Shown: positions 54,720 through 62,743 of the stretch, in pieces | Numbering within the stretch: position 1 is the stretch's first letter | How the letters are laid out: every line of letters begins with the position of its first letter | Made by a program: the position numbers and the translations under genes | The notes under the pieces: generated by a model | Databases searched by the model: none | Seen by the model: only the letters and a program-made list of their open reading frames with translations | Told to the model about the DNA's origin: nothing | Assembly: GCF_014899185.1 (NCBI RefSeq) | Contig: NZ_CP045201.1 | Span: 3,511,501-3,575,500, forward strand | Direction: 5' to 3' | Length of the DNA stretch: 64,000 nt | From: Pseudooceanicola spongiae | GTDB taxonomy: Bacteria; Pseudomonadota; Alphaproteobacteria; Rhodobacterales; Rhodobacteraceae

Positions 54720-57119
54720 TCAAAATTCGTTCCAGTCGTCACCAGCCGCCGATCGTGGACTCGCGGCAGGAGCGCTGTTCACCACCGCACTTGCTTTGGC
54801 AGTTACTGCGGGAGAGGCGCTGGATTGAACAGTCCGTCTTACAATGGAGGTGTCACAGTGAAATGACTGGGAAATTCTGTTCAGTTTGGCGGCTTCCGTG
54901 ACCATTACGCGGCCAGTGCCATGTACTTGTGAGGCAACCGCAGCGTTCTTTTGTGTGACACCGTCGAGCTGATCGACGGCAGTGTTTATCTCGTCCAGAC
55001 CGACGGACTGTTCGCGTGCAGCTGTTGCGATGGAGGAGATTGAGACAGATACCTTGTCGAATTCACCGATCAGACTTTCGAAAGACTTGCCGGCGCGGTC
55101 AACCATTTCGACGCCGCCTGTGACATTTTCCGCAGATTCTTGGATCAGCGTGTTGATCTCCTTTGCAGCGTCGGAACTGCGTTGTGCGAGAGCACGAACT
55201 TCGGAAGCAACGACGGCAAACCCCCGACCAGCCTCGCCTGCGCGCGCGGCCTCGACCCCTGCGTTCAGCGCCAGAAGGTTGGTCTGAAATGCCAAGTCTT
55301 CAATAACCGACGTGACCTGAGAGATTTTTTTGGAGGACGATGCGATCTTGTCCATGGCTCCCATCGCTTGTGTGACCACCGCTCCGCTGGTCTTGGCGTT
55401 TTCCTTGGCCCTGCGCATCACATTATCGGCCTCGGTCGCGGATTCCGCCGTCATCTTCACCGAGGCTGACAGTTGGGTGATGGCCGCAGCCGTTTGTTCA
55501 AGGTTGGCCGCCTGTTCAATCGCCCTTTGGCTCAGGTCGTTGGACGCGGTTTCGACATCATGCGCATTGCTGTCGATCTCCCGCGCGGCTCCGACCAGCT
55601 CTGAAATAGTTTCATTCAGTTTTTGCAGGGCAGCATTGAAGCCACGGCGCAGACTTTCATACTCGGCCGCAAATTCTGTGTTGATCGGGTTGGTCAGGTT
55701 GCCATCCGCAAGCATCGCAATCGCGCTGCTCAGGTGCTCAACCACTTCTCGCTGTTGTTCCGTCTGATGCTCCTGCAGGCGTTGCTGATCCTTGGCGAGC
55801 GCGAGTTTGCCGCGAAGATTTTCAAGGTTTCGTGCCAGATTGCCGACATCTTCGCGGCGCTCGGTCATGGGAATCGGGCTCGTGAGGTCGCCATCTGCGA
55901 CGCCGCGGATTGAGTCCCCGATTATAACGAACGGCCGCGCGATCGAACGGCCGACCAAGAGACCGATCAGACTGATCATTAGGACAAGACCACCGACCTG
56001 CATCATCAGTGCTTGGCGAAGATCTTTGATCGGGCGCAATACCTCGTCGGAATCCTGTTCAATCAGGACAGCCCATGATGCACCATTATAAGTCAGCGGT
56101 GCGATGATCGTGTGCACCATATTTCCACTCAACCCCAGCATTTCGAAAAAACTTTTCCGATTCTCGTCAAGAGCAGCCTTGATCGGCTCTGCATTAGGGA
56201 TAACGCTTAGAAGATCGGGGCCATCTTCCATCCTTGGCGTGCTGCGCAGTCGCATATCCGTGCCGAGCAAAACGGCCTCGCCCGTTTTGCCCAAGCCGGA
56301 CGGGGCGTTCATCACGTTGGAAATATTGCTCACCGACATCTGGAAGATCAAGGCACCGATGGGCTCATTATCACGACCGACGATCGGCGTTGAGATGAAG
56401 CTGGCGGGGTCATCGTGACTGGGTGGGTAGGCCGCGAAATCCCGGAAGGACAGCGTGCCGGGGCTGCTGTTGATCGCTGCACGATAGGCGTTTGCCAGAT
56501 CCGTATCGCGCCAGGGCCCATTCTCAAGGTTTGTAGCGAAGTCGACCTCTTTGGTTGTGCCGTAGAGGACGTTACCCTCCAAGTCGACTAGGAAGATATC
56601 CTTCAGGCCGAGGGCCGTCATAAACCGCATGAAATAGGGGTGATACTTGCTGTGAACCTTGTCGTATTGGCTGTTGTCGCCTGCAGTCTCTAGCTTTTCG
56701 CGTTCGCCTGCCGGAAAAGGATTGTTCTCGATATAGGTCAACTGAAGCAGGCTGGTCTGATTTTCCCTCAAGGCCGCCCAAGACAATTTGAAGCTGTTCA
56801 AAGCGGCGACCACGACCGGGTTTTCGGCCTGTGTCAGAAGAGACTGATCAACAGTGTGAAGCAGATTTTCAACGCCGCTTCGACGTGTTTCAATCGTCAG
56901 CTCAAAGTTGCTTTGCAGTTGCTCTTCCATGATCGTCTTGGCGTCTTGATACGCAGTGAAGGTCAGGATGATCCCTAGGGTCAGGCTGACAACTGTCACC
57001 AAAAGCGGCAGTTTGATCGCCAATTTCGTGTTGCCAAGTATCCTGAAGCCTGATCCCTTTGCCTGCACCGATCCGCCAGATCCCGCTAGTGCCTTCATAT
57101 CATCAAACCTCTTGGACAT
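54720..57119 (-). CDS. methyl-accepting chemotaxis protein
   Basis: A 799-residue chemoreceptor. TM1 is about 33-55 ([21 protein letters not shown] without the flanks). A long periplasmic dCache-like sensor follows, about 60-370 ([30 protein letters not shown]). TM2 is about 382-402, then HAMP. The signalling domain has the hairpin tip region [23 protein letters not shown]. The C-terminus ends in DDWNEF, resembling the CheR-binding W-x2-F pentapeptide. The start at 57119 (MSKRFDDM) is used; ATG at 57140 adds seven residues. The ligand is unknown; no che genes are adjacent. Confidence 0.9.
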   Translation of the reverse strand: MSKRFDDMKALAGSGGSVQAKGSGFRILGNTKLAIKLPLLVTVVSLTLGIILTFTAYQDAKTIMEEQLQSNFELTIETRRSGVENLLHTVDQSLLTQAENPVVVAALNSFKLSWAALRENQTSLLQLTYIENNPFPAGEREKLETAGDNSQYDKVHSKYHPYFMRFMTALGLKDIFLVDLEGNVLYGTTKEVDFATNLENGPWRDTDLANAYRAAINSSPGTLSFRDFAAYPPSHDDPASFISTPIVGRDNEPIGALIFQMSVSNISNVMNAPSGLGKTGEAVLLGTDMRLRSTPRMEDGPDLLSVIPNAEPIKAALDENRKSFFEMLGLSGNMVHTIIAPLTYNGASWAVLIEQDSDEVLRPIKDLRQALMMQVGGLVLMISLIGLLVGRSIARPFVIIGDSIRGVADGDLTSPIPMTERREDVGNLARNLENLRGKLALAKDQQRLQEHQTEQQREVVEHLSSAIAMLADGNLTNPINTEFAAEYESLRRGFNAALQKLNETISELVGAAREIDSNAHDVETASNDLSQRAIEQAANLEQTAAAITQLSASVKMTAESATEADNVMRRAKENAKTSGAVVTQAMGAMDKIASSSKKISQVTSVIEDLAFQTNLLALNAGVEAARAGEAGRGFAVVASEVRALAQRSSDAAKEINTLIQESAENVTGGVEMVDRAGKSFESLIGEFDKVSVSISSIATAAREQSVGLDEINTAVDQLDGVTQKNAAVASQVHGTGRVMVTEAAKLNRISQSFHCDTSIVRRTVQSSASPAVTAKASAVVNSAPAASPRSAAGDDWNEF

Positions 57120-57357
57120 AGTCGGCCGGAGCACGGCCACGCGTGTGCATGAAAGACCCGGCGAGAGAAGCGCCGAACCCTTGTCTTTGTAAGCAGGGAT
57201 GACATGGACGTTTTAAAGACAGCTTAAACTCTAAGCAGGTCACGCCTGAGAAGTGATTGCCAATTTAGCTAACCTTCGACCGACCGAGGCTGGCATTCGA
57301 CCGATGACAAGTCGATTTTCACCCGTTAAGAGAGGATTGCTGGCCGATCTCGGTTCA

Positions 57358-57434
57358 GGCCCCGTGGCTCAACTGGATAGAGCAGCCCCCTCCTAAGGGG
57401 CAGGTTACTGGTTCGAATCCAGTCGGGGTCACCA
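57358..57434 (+). tRNA. tRNA-Arg (anticodon CCU)
   Basis: A 77-base cloverleaf with encoded CCA. The acceptor GGCCCCG pairs with CGGGGTC (one G-U). The anticodon loop CTCCTAA gives CCT; the stem is GCCCC/GGGGC. The T-arm is CTGGTTCGAATCCAG. Minor arginine tRNAs such as this are frequent integration sites, and the DNA to the right is island-like. Confidence 0.97.
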
Positions 57435-57741
57435 ATTAAATCAATGACTTGCCAACGAAAGGGAATGTCTGCGCAAAAGCAAGCAGAAGTCTGCGCATGA
57501 CGAAGCCCAAGCAGCGACAAAAATCTGATTTTATCTATTGATTTCAGACCTTTAAGCCTTGTGTTGGCCGGTAAAAGACTTCGCCCGTACCGGCCTCTTT
57601 TGCGCCGATTTGACAGGCAGATCCATTTCCTTTCACTGAGTGGCACCAAGGTTCCGGAACCTTTCATCCCCCGTCTTTCAGGCCTGGCCGGCCCGAGAGC
57701 ACCGCCGCGGCGTTGGTCCGGCGTATTGAAAGGACTAAGCC
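57435..57741. other. 307-bp intergenic after tRNA-Arg
   Basis: No gene is supported. It holds a direct repeat GTCTGCGCA at 57467 and 57489, an AT-rich patch near 57515-57550, and a terminator-like hairpin at 57566-57595. Confidence 0.4.
57566..57600 (+). terminator. terminator-like hairpin
   Basis: GGCCGGT (57566-57572) pairs with ACCGGCC (57589-57595) around a 16-base loop, followed by TCTTTT. It could end the tRNA transcript or lie in the leader of the AAA gene. Confidence 0.45.
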
Positions 57742-58839
57742 ATGACCCGTGCGACCACCACGATCCCGTTCAGCACAATCAAATTCATCGACAAGATCCC
57801 GCGCCTGTCTGATCTGGCCGAACGGCTCACACAGAAGCTCCGCGAGATCCGAATGGAGCTGAACCAGAGTGAACCTGACAGAATGAGCGCGGGAGGAGCG
57901 CAGAGCAGATATGATCTAATCACCGACGTCGATACCATCAGGATCAAGCGTCGGGCCATGCGGTATCTTGAGCGCCTGCACAACTCGACAGGGACTCAGC
58001 ATCTGCCTCAGCGTGACCAGGCATTATTGACGCCGTTGCGCGGCGGTCTGCCGGTTGCCCGGATCGTGACCGAACATGAGGCGGACGAGATCGCGGCGGC
58101 GCTTCACGCAGAGATGCCTTGGATGGCCCCGGCGACGGAAGCGGTCTGGCATGGCCTGAGAGCTTCCGCCCGCAATGGGCTGCCCGGCCTGCGGTTCGAC
58201 CCGCTGCTCCTGGTCGGCTCTCCAGGGATCGGGAAGAGCTTCTGGGCGCGCCGCCTTGCGCATCATCTCGAGGTGCCCACAACGTCCATTGATGCCACGG
58301 GTGAGCCAGCGGCCTTCTCCCTGGTCGGCGCGCAACGTGGCTGGGGCAGCGCGGCCCCTGGCAAGCTGATGCTGACCGCTCTGCGCGAGAGGCATGCAGG
58401 GCCCATTGTGATCATCGACGAAGTGGAGAAATCCGGGAATGTCCAATCGACTGAGGGATCCCGTCACACTCTGACCGATGCCTTGCTACCGCTTCTGGAG
58501 CGGATGACAGCCGAAACCTGGGAATGTCCCTACTATCAAATCCGTGCCGACATGTCCTGGGCGAACTGGGTCATGACGGCCAACAGCAGGTGGGGGTTGC
58601 CCGCACCGCTGCTCAGCCGCTGCATTGTACTTGATATGCCGGACCTGACAGGATCGCAGCTGCAGGTCTTTGTCGAAGAGCAGGGCGCAAAGCGGAGCCT
58701 CCCGCGACCCGCGATCGACGCTACTTTGGAAGCCATCCAGCGCAGGATGGCCGCTGCTGGTCACACACCCAGCCTGCGGACTGTCAGCCGCATGTTGGAT
58801 CGCGTCGTATTTATGGCGCAGAGGCCGGTGCTCCAATAA
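57742..58839 (+). CDS. AAA family ATPase (Lon-like ATPase core)
   Basis: A 365-residue single-domain AAA+ protein. Walker A is GSPGIGKSF (about 154-162) and Walker B is IVIIDEVEK; the sensor-1 region reads WVMTANSRWGLPAPLLSR with an Arg finger. It resembles the ATPase core of Lon, without the N-terminal or protease domain. GAAAGGA precedes the ATG. Such genes are often found on islands near tRNAs in Rhodobacterales. The sequence ends naturally (SRMLDRVVFMAQRPVLQ), so it is not truncated by the IS fragment that begins right after it. Its partner is unknown. Confidence 0.8.
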   Translation: MTRATTTIPFSTIKFIDKIPRLSDLAERLTQKLREIRMELNQSEPDRMSAGGAQSRYDLITDVDTIRIKRRAMRYLERLHNSTGTQHLPQRDQALLTPLRGGLPVARIVTEHEADEIAAALHAEMPWMAPATEAVWHGLRASARNGLPGLRFDPLLLVGSPGIGKSFWARRLAHHLEVPTTSIDATGEPAAFSLVGAQRGWGSAAPGKLMLTALRERHAGPIVIIDEVEKSGNVQSTEGSRHTLTDALLPLLERMTAETWECPYYQIRADMSWANWVMTANSRWGLPAPLLSRCIVLDMPDLTGSQLQVFVEEQGAKRSLPRPAIDATLEAIQRRMAAAGHTPSLRTVSRMLDRVVFMAQRPVLQ

Positions 58840-59184
58840 TGTCCCTAATCTCTTCGATCTCGCCAGAGACATCCTCAATCCGTTTGTCCAGCCAGAGCCG
58901 GTCGCCATAGAGCCCGATCAGAATGCCGTGCATTCGAGACGATATCTCATCCCTTCGCTGGTCGAGGATCGTCTCGAAGGAATTCTTCAGCGCCCGCAGC
59001 CCCGACCTGACGTTGATACCCTGTTCGATCAGAAAGGCCCGGATCTGGTTGATGGTGGCGGTGCGCCGCGAAACCAGTCGTGCCCGAACCCGATGCAGGG
59101 CCTGAAGGTCGAGCTGATCCTGATTTTTCTCCGAGACGGTCTGAAGATTGGGCCGCAGCGCGGCTTCTGCGATCGCCTCAGGCC
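58840..59184 (-). pseudogene. IS110/IS1111 transposase fragment
   Basis: Read on the minus strand this translates to about 115 residues of an IS110-family transposase: EAIAEAALRPN, then QALHRVRARLVSRRTATINQI, RAFLIEQGINVRSGLRAL and LYGDRLWLDKRIEDVSGEI. These match the region between the DEDD catalytic domain and the C-terminal Transposase_20 domain. The catalytic N-terminus and the Ser-containing C-terminus are both missing, and there is no start codon. It is a dead fragment, abutting the AAA gene on one side and the ABC remnant on the other. Confidence 0.78.
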
Positions 59185-59470
59185 AAAGCTCAGCACCTGG
59201 CCCACCTCAGGCTGGGCGGTGCCCGGCAGTTGCAGTCGCAGGGTCTCTCCGCTTTCCGCGACCGTTACATCGGTGAAACCGCCCTGAAAGGCGGTTGCTG
59301 TGACCCGGCCCGACAGGCTACCCTGAGGTTGCGCCGTCTCCGGCCGCCAGCAGATTGCGGCGTTTGCGGCATCGGGGCCCGCCACTGGGATCGCGCCGAA
59401 AGGCGTCTCCATGCAACCGCTGCGCGCTGCGCCATCGTGGATATTCGCTGCGCCGATGACCGTGCTGTCC
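59183..59470 (-). pseudogene. ABC transporter ATP-binding protein, C-terminal TOBE remnant
   Basis: The minus strand reads VIGAANIHDGAARSGCMETPFGAIP, then ICWRPETAQPQGSLSGRV and TATAFQGGFTDVTVAE, ending QVLSFGL. This is the TOBE domain pattern at the end of PotA/FbpC-type importer ATPases (xRPE, then FxGxxxxV). Walker motifs are absent, so only the last 90-100 residues remain. Upstream frame sequence to 59637 is not recognisable. The junction with the IS fragment falls near 59184. Assignment rests on the pattern alone. Confidence 0.6.
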
Positions 59471-59624
59471 AGCGACCGCTTACGGCTGAGTGTCGGGAAA
59501 TCGGATCTGAATCTGCAAGTGGCGGGGCAGTGCCTCGCCACAAGGTCTGTATCGCAGAAAACGACATGGTCTTTGCCGGAGTCCGGCCAAATCGTTGGCG
59601 CGGGACGTCCGGTAGAAGACTGGA

Positions 59625-60284
59625 TCACACCGGCCAAACCGCCTGAAGCTTCTCTCCGTCAAGGATGCGATCACGCGCGCTAGCTTCGTCAGCGCCGAGG
59701 TGGTCGGCCTGATCCGCGACAGCGATCAGGTGTTCGCGTGGAATAGCAACGACGCCGTCGATGTCACCGAAAATGATGTCGCCCGGCTTCACCGTCGTTT
59801 TGCCGAATGTGACGGGTACCTGGCTTTTCTTCGGTTCTTTCTTGCCAGTTATCCCGACTGGGCTGGGGTGCGTGCCGAACAGAGGGTAGCCAAGCTCTCG
59901 TACTTGGGCGATGTCACGCACGGTCGAGTTGACCACCGTGGCCGCTAGGCCGGCCGTCTTGGCGCCTGTGCTCATCAGCTCACCCGAGCAACTTCCGTCG
60001 GCGCAGGCGGCATCCACCACCATGACCGACCCTGCCGGAGCGTTGTCGATGGCGTTGTGGTAGACGTCCTGCGGTTCACCCTTGCGATCCGAGGGTTCGA
60101 AGAGAACGGTAACGGCAGGACCCACCACCACGGCACCCGGTGCCAGCGTTCCGAAAAGCGAGATGCCTTCCAGAAAACCCCAAAGTCCAAGCGCTTCCAT
60201 ACTGTCATGAACATCGCCCGAATACCATTTCTTCAGGCGTTCGATGGCGCTCTCTTCGTCCTGACTATAGCTATAATCAAACAT
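59625..60284 (-). CDS. RraA-like / 4-hydroxy-4-methyl-2-oxoglutarate aldolase family protein
   Basis: A 219-residue RraA-fold protein. The class II aldolase residues are visible as Arg-Asp in NSTVRDIAQVRELGYPLFG, preceded by VDAACADGSCSGELMSTGA. The C-terminus has PGDIIFGDIDGVVAIPREH, the family signature. Members split 4-hydroxy-4-methyl-2-oxoglutarate or 4-carboxy-4-hydroxy-2-oxoadipate to pyruvate plus a keto acid, or decarboxylate oxaloacetate. The neighbouring GntR regulator and tct transporter support a dicarboxylate or tricarboxylate catabolic role. The start at 60284 overlaps the GntR stop by 8 bases; TGGAGG lies upstream. Confidence 0.85.
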   Translation of the reverse strand: MFDYSYSQDEESAIERLKKWYSGDVHDSMEALGLWGFLEGISLFGTLAPGAVVVGPAVTVLFEPSDRKGEPQDVYHNAIDNAPAGSVMVVDAACADGSCSGELMSTGAKTAGLAATVVNSTVRDIAQVRELGYPLFGTHPSPVGITGKKEPKKSQVPVTFGKTTVKPGDIIFGDIDGVVAIPREHLIAVADQADHLGADEASARDRILDGEKLQAVWPV

Positions 60285-61023
60285 TTTTGTCCTCCATTTC
60301 TTTCTCAATAGCGATGCGAAGATATTCTCCGGATCGTGCGATCTGGTCGCGCATGAGATCCTTGGCGCCCGGCCCGTTATGGTCGCGAATGCGGGCGAAG
60401 ATCTCCTCGTGCTCCGTATAGGCCTCGTCCAGCGATTTGGTGGGTACACGGCTGGACACCTGGATCATGTCGCTGATCAGGTTGGCAAAATTCTCGTACA
60501 TGATGGCCAGGATGCGATTTCCCGAGCAGCGCACCAAGGCCAGGTGAAAGGCGGCGTCAGCATTGACGAACCCGTCGAAATCGCCCTCGTCGCGCGCGGT
60601 GCGCATCCCGGCGAGCGCCGTCTCAACATCTGCATTCACCGGTGTCTCGCTTGCGACGAGCAGGTCGATCACCTCGGTCTCGATCATCTGTCGGGCCTGT
60701 ATCAGCTCGCGCAGGTAGGCGGGATCACCTGCCAGCTGTTGGCGTACCGTGACGGCCAGAGACCCGATGAATTCGTTTACGTCCCGCCTCACGACAGTCG
60801 TGTTGCCGCCGTGGCGTCGCTGGACAAGACCCTTCGTCTCCAGCGCCTGAATGGCTTCTCGGACCGAGCGGGTGGAGACGCCGAACTCCTGTGCGATCCG
60901 ACTTTCGGACGCCAGTTTGTCGCCTACCTTCAGATCTCCTCCGAGGATGCGTTCTTCCAGGGTCGCCTGCACTGTCACGTGGAGACGTTCGCGATTGCCG
61001 TTGGGCGGTGGAGTCAAGCTCAT
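60277..61023 (-). CDS. GntR family regulator, FadR/FCD type
   Basis: A 248-residue regulator. The winged helix is at residues 10-75 (LEERILGGDLKVGDKLASES, FGVSTRSVREAIQALETKGL). The FCD domain has the metal-type residues in DFDGFVNADAAFHLALVRCSGN and YTEHEEIFARIRDH. The start ATG at 61023 (MSLTPPPNG) is used rather than the longer frame. Its end overlaps the RraA-like gene. It is divergent from tctC; the palindrome TGACATA-n5-TATGTCA at 61120 is a candidate operator. It probably represses both units until a substrate is bound. Confidence 0.87.
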   Translation of the reverse strand: MSLTPPPNGNRERLHVTVQATLEERILGGDLKVGDKLASESRIAQEFGVSTRSVREAIQALETKGLVQRRHGGNTTVVRRDVNEFIGSLAVTVRQQLAGDPAYLRELIQARQMIETEVIDLLVASETPVNADVETALAGMRTARDEGDFDGFVNADAAFHLALVRCSGNRILAIMYENFANLISDMIQVSSRVPTKSLDEAYTEHEEIFARIRDHNGPGAKDLMRDQIARSGEYLRIAIEKEMEDKNV

Positions 61024-61084
61024 GTCCGATTGTCCTTGTTTTGCGGCCAGTTTGGATGAGCCGAGGGAATTTCGACAAGAGCGG

Positions 61085-61114
61085 TTGACGCGTCGCTCCA
61101 ATATTGACTACGAT
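61085..61114 (+). promoter_or_regulatory. candidate sigma70 promoter of tctC
   Basis: TTGACG (61085-61090) and TACGAT (61109-61114) with an 18-base spacer, about 75 bases upstream of the tctC start. The expected transcription start lies near 61121, inside the GntR operator candidate. Confidence 0.45.
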
Positions 61115-61119
61115 ACTCA

Positions 61120-61138
61120 TGACATAAGTCATATGTCA
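61120..61138. promoter_or_regulatory. palindromic GntR/FadR-type operator candidate
   Basis: TGACATA (61120-61126), spacer AGTCA, TATGTCA (61132-61138) form a perfect 7-bp dyad in the gntR-tctC divergent region. Position over the predicted start suits repression of both genes. Confidence 0.6.
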
Positions 61139-61189
61139 ACTGTGAGTCTGCTCGGGAGAGGCGCTCACCGGAGTTAACGGGAGGAAACC

Positions 61190-62173
61190 ATGCTTAAAGA
61201 TGTCATCAAGACCGGTCGCCGGGTCTTCTGCGCCACGGGCCTTGCCCTGGTCGCTACTGCAGGGGCTGCCATGGCCGACTGGCCAGAGAAGGCAGTGACG
61301 CTGATCGTGCCATGGTCCGCAGGCGGCGGTACCGATGCAACGGCCCGCGCCGTGGCGTCTGAGCTGGAGGAGGCCTTTGGGCAGCCCTTCAACGTGGTAA
61401 ACCGTACCGGTGGTGGCGGGCTGGTGGGCCATTCGGCCATCGCCAATGCCAAAGCGGATGGCTACACGCTTGGCATCATCACGATCGAGAGCACCATGTA
61501 TGCGGCGCAAGGTCTCTCGGGGGTCACGCCTGACGATTTCACCTATATCGGCCGCTTCAACGCGGATCCCATTGGCATCAACATCGCGGCCGATGCACCT
61601 TATGGTGATGCGAAGGGTCTGATCGGTGCCATGGAAGAGGACCCGATGTCGATCGCGGCATCCGGCGCAAACCGGGGCGGGTTGTCACATCTGGCCTGGG
61701 TCGGCCTGCTGGACAAGCTGGGGATCCCGGCGGATCAGGTGAACTGGGTCGCGTCGGACGGGTCGGCACCGGCGTTGCAGCAGCTTGCTTCGGGCGCCAT
61801 CGACGTGGTCTCGACCTCGCCAGCCGAGGCGCAGTCTCTGGTAGATGCGGGCGAGGCCAAGACCGTTGCCCTGATCTCCTCCGAGCGCAGCTCTCTCTAT
61901 CCGGATCTACCGACCACCTCCGAGATCTTCGGCACCGACTGGTCGCCGCTGCCCTTCCGCGCCGTCGCCGGACCCAAGGGTATCCCGGACGAGGTCGTGA
62001 GCAAGGTCGAAGCGGCCCTGAAGGACATCACGGAGGATCCCGAGTTCATCTCGCTGATGTCCTCGCGCGGGTTCTCGGTTGCTTATCAGGATGCGGCCAC
62101 CTTCGAGCAGACCGTCAAGTCCTCGGCCGAGGGGCTGACCGCCGCGATGAAAAGTGCCGGTCTGACCCAGTAA
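61190..62173 (+). CDS. tctC: tripartite tricarboxylate transporter substrate-binding protein
   Basis: Periplasmic TctC/Bug family binding protein, 327 residues. The signal peptide ends near AMADWP (residues 28-31). The ligand loops include WSAGGGTDATARAVASEL and NRTGGGGLVGHSAI, which bind a carboxylate through main-chain groups. The start ATG at 61190 has GGGAGG 7 bases upstream. It is first in the tctC-tctB-tctA operon, with a 10-bp stem-loop in the gap to tctB. The nearby aldolase-like gene suggests a hydroxy acid or tricarboxylate ligand. Confidence 0.92.
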   Translation: MLKDVIKTGRRVFCATGLALVATAGAAMADWPEKAVTLIVPWSAGGGTDATARAVASELEEAFGQPFNVVNRTGGGGLVGHSAIANAKADGYTLGIITIESTMYAAQGLSGVTPDDFTYIGRFNADPIGINIAADAPYGDAKGLIGAMEEDPMSIAASGANRGGLSHLAWVGLLDKLGIPADQVNWVASDGSAPALQQLASGAIDVVSTSPAEAQSLVDAGEAKTVALISSERSSLYPDLPTTSEIFGTDWSPLPFRAVAGPKGIPDEVVSKVEAALKDITEDPEFISLMSSRGFSVAYQDAATFEQTVKSSAEGLTAAMKSAGLTQ

Positions 62174-62205
62174 GCACGCACCCTTCGGGCACGACCTGTC
62201 CCGAA

Positions 62206-62233
62206 AGCCTGCCGGCGCACGACCCGGCAGGCT
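62206..62233 (+). other. intercistronic stem-loop between tctC and tctB
   Basis: AGCCTGCCGG (62206-62215) pairs perfectly with CCGGCAGGCT (62224-62233), 8-base loop, no T-tract. Such hairpins after a binding-protein gene usually stabilise the upstream mRNA or give partial termination, raising TctC over TctBA. Confidence 0.7.
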
Positions 62234-62275
62234 GCACCAGCCCAAATCTCGCACGCCTAGGAAAGGATCCTGAAC

Positions 62276-62743
62276 ATGAGGATCGGAGACCGTCTCTTCG
62301 GCCCGCTGCTGGCCGTCTTCGGATTGCTGGTCATCTGGGGGGCCAATGGCCTGCCCAAAGTGCCGGGAGTCCGCTTCGGCGCCGACCTGCTGCCCATGGG
62401 TATCGGGATCGCGCTGGTTCTCTTCGGCGTGCTGATCCTGGTCGCCGGGTTGCGGGTTCCGGCGGCATTTCTCGACCTTGACGACTGGCAGGGTCGGGGG
62501 CGCGACGGCTTTGCTGCGCTCTGGGCTTTCGTCGGCCTTCTTCTCGGGATTGTTCTGTTCGACCCCCTGGGCTTTCCGCTGTTCGGTATCCTGTTCATGG
62601 CGATGATGATGGCGCTGATGGGCGCCCGCTGGCCGGTGATCGCGGTGGTCGCGCCCGGCTTCATCCTGCTGCTCTACTATGTTTTCTCCGGCTTGCTGCG
62701 CGTCGCGCTGCCCGCCGGACCGCTGGGGGCGATCCTACCATGA
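62276..62743 (+). CDS. tctB: tripartite tricarboxylate transporter small membrane subunit
   Basis: TctB subunit of 155 residues with four hydrophobic segments: LFGPLLAVFGLLVIWGANGL, IGIALVLFGVLILVAGL, ALWAFVGLLLGIVLFDPLGF and one spanning VIAVVAPGFILLLYYVFSGL. Short and weakly conserved, as usual for the family. It partners TctA in the inner membrane. AGGATCC lies before the ATG. Its stop overlaps the tctA start by 4 bases (ATGA at 62740). Confidence 0.88.
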   Translation: MRIGDRLFGPLLAVFGLLVIWGANGLPKVPGVRFGADLLPMGIGIALVLFGVLILVAGLRVPAAFLDLDDWQGRGRDGFAALWAFVGLLLGIVLFDPLGFPLFGILFMAMMMALMGARWPVIAVVAPGFILLLYYVFSGLLRVALPAGPLGAILP

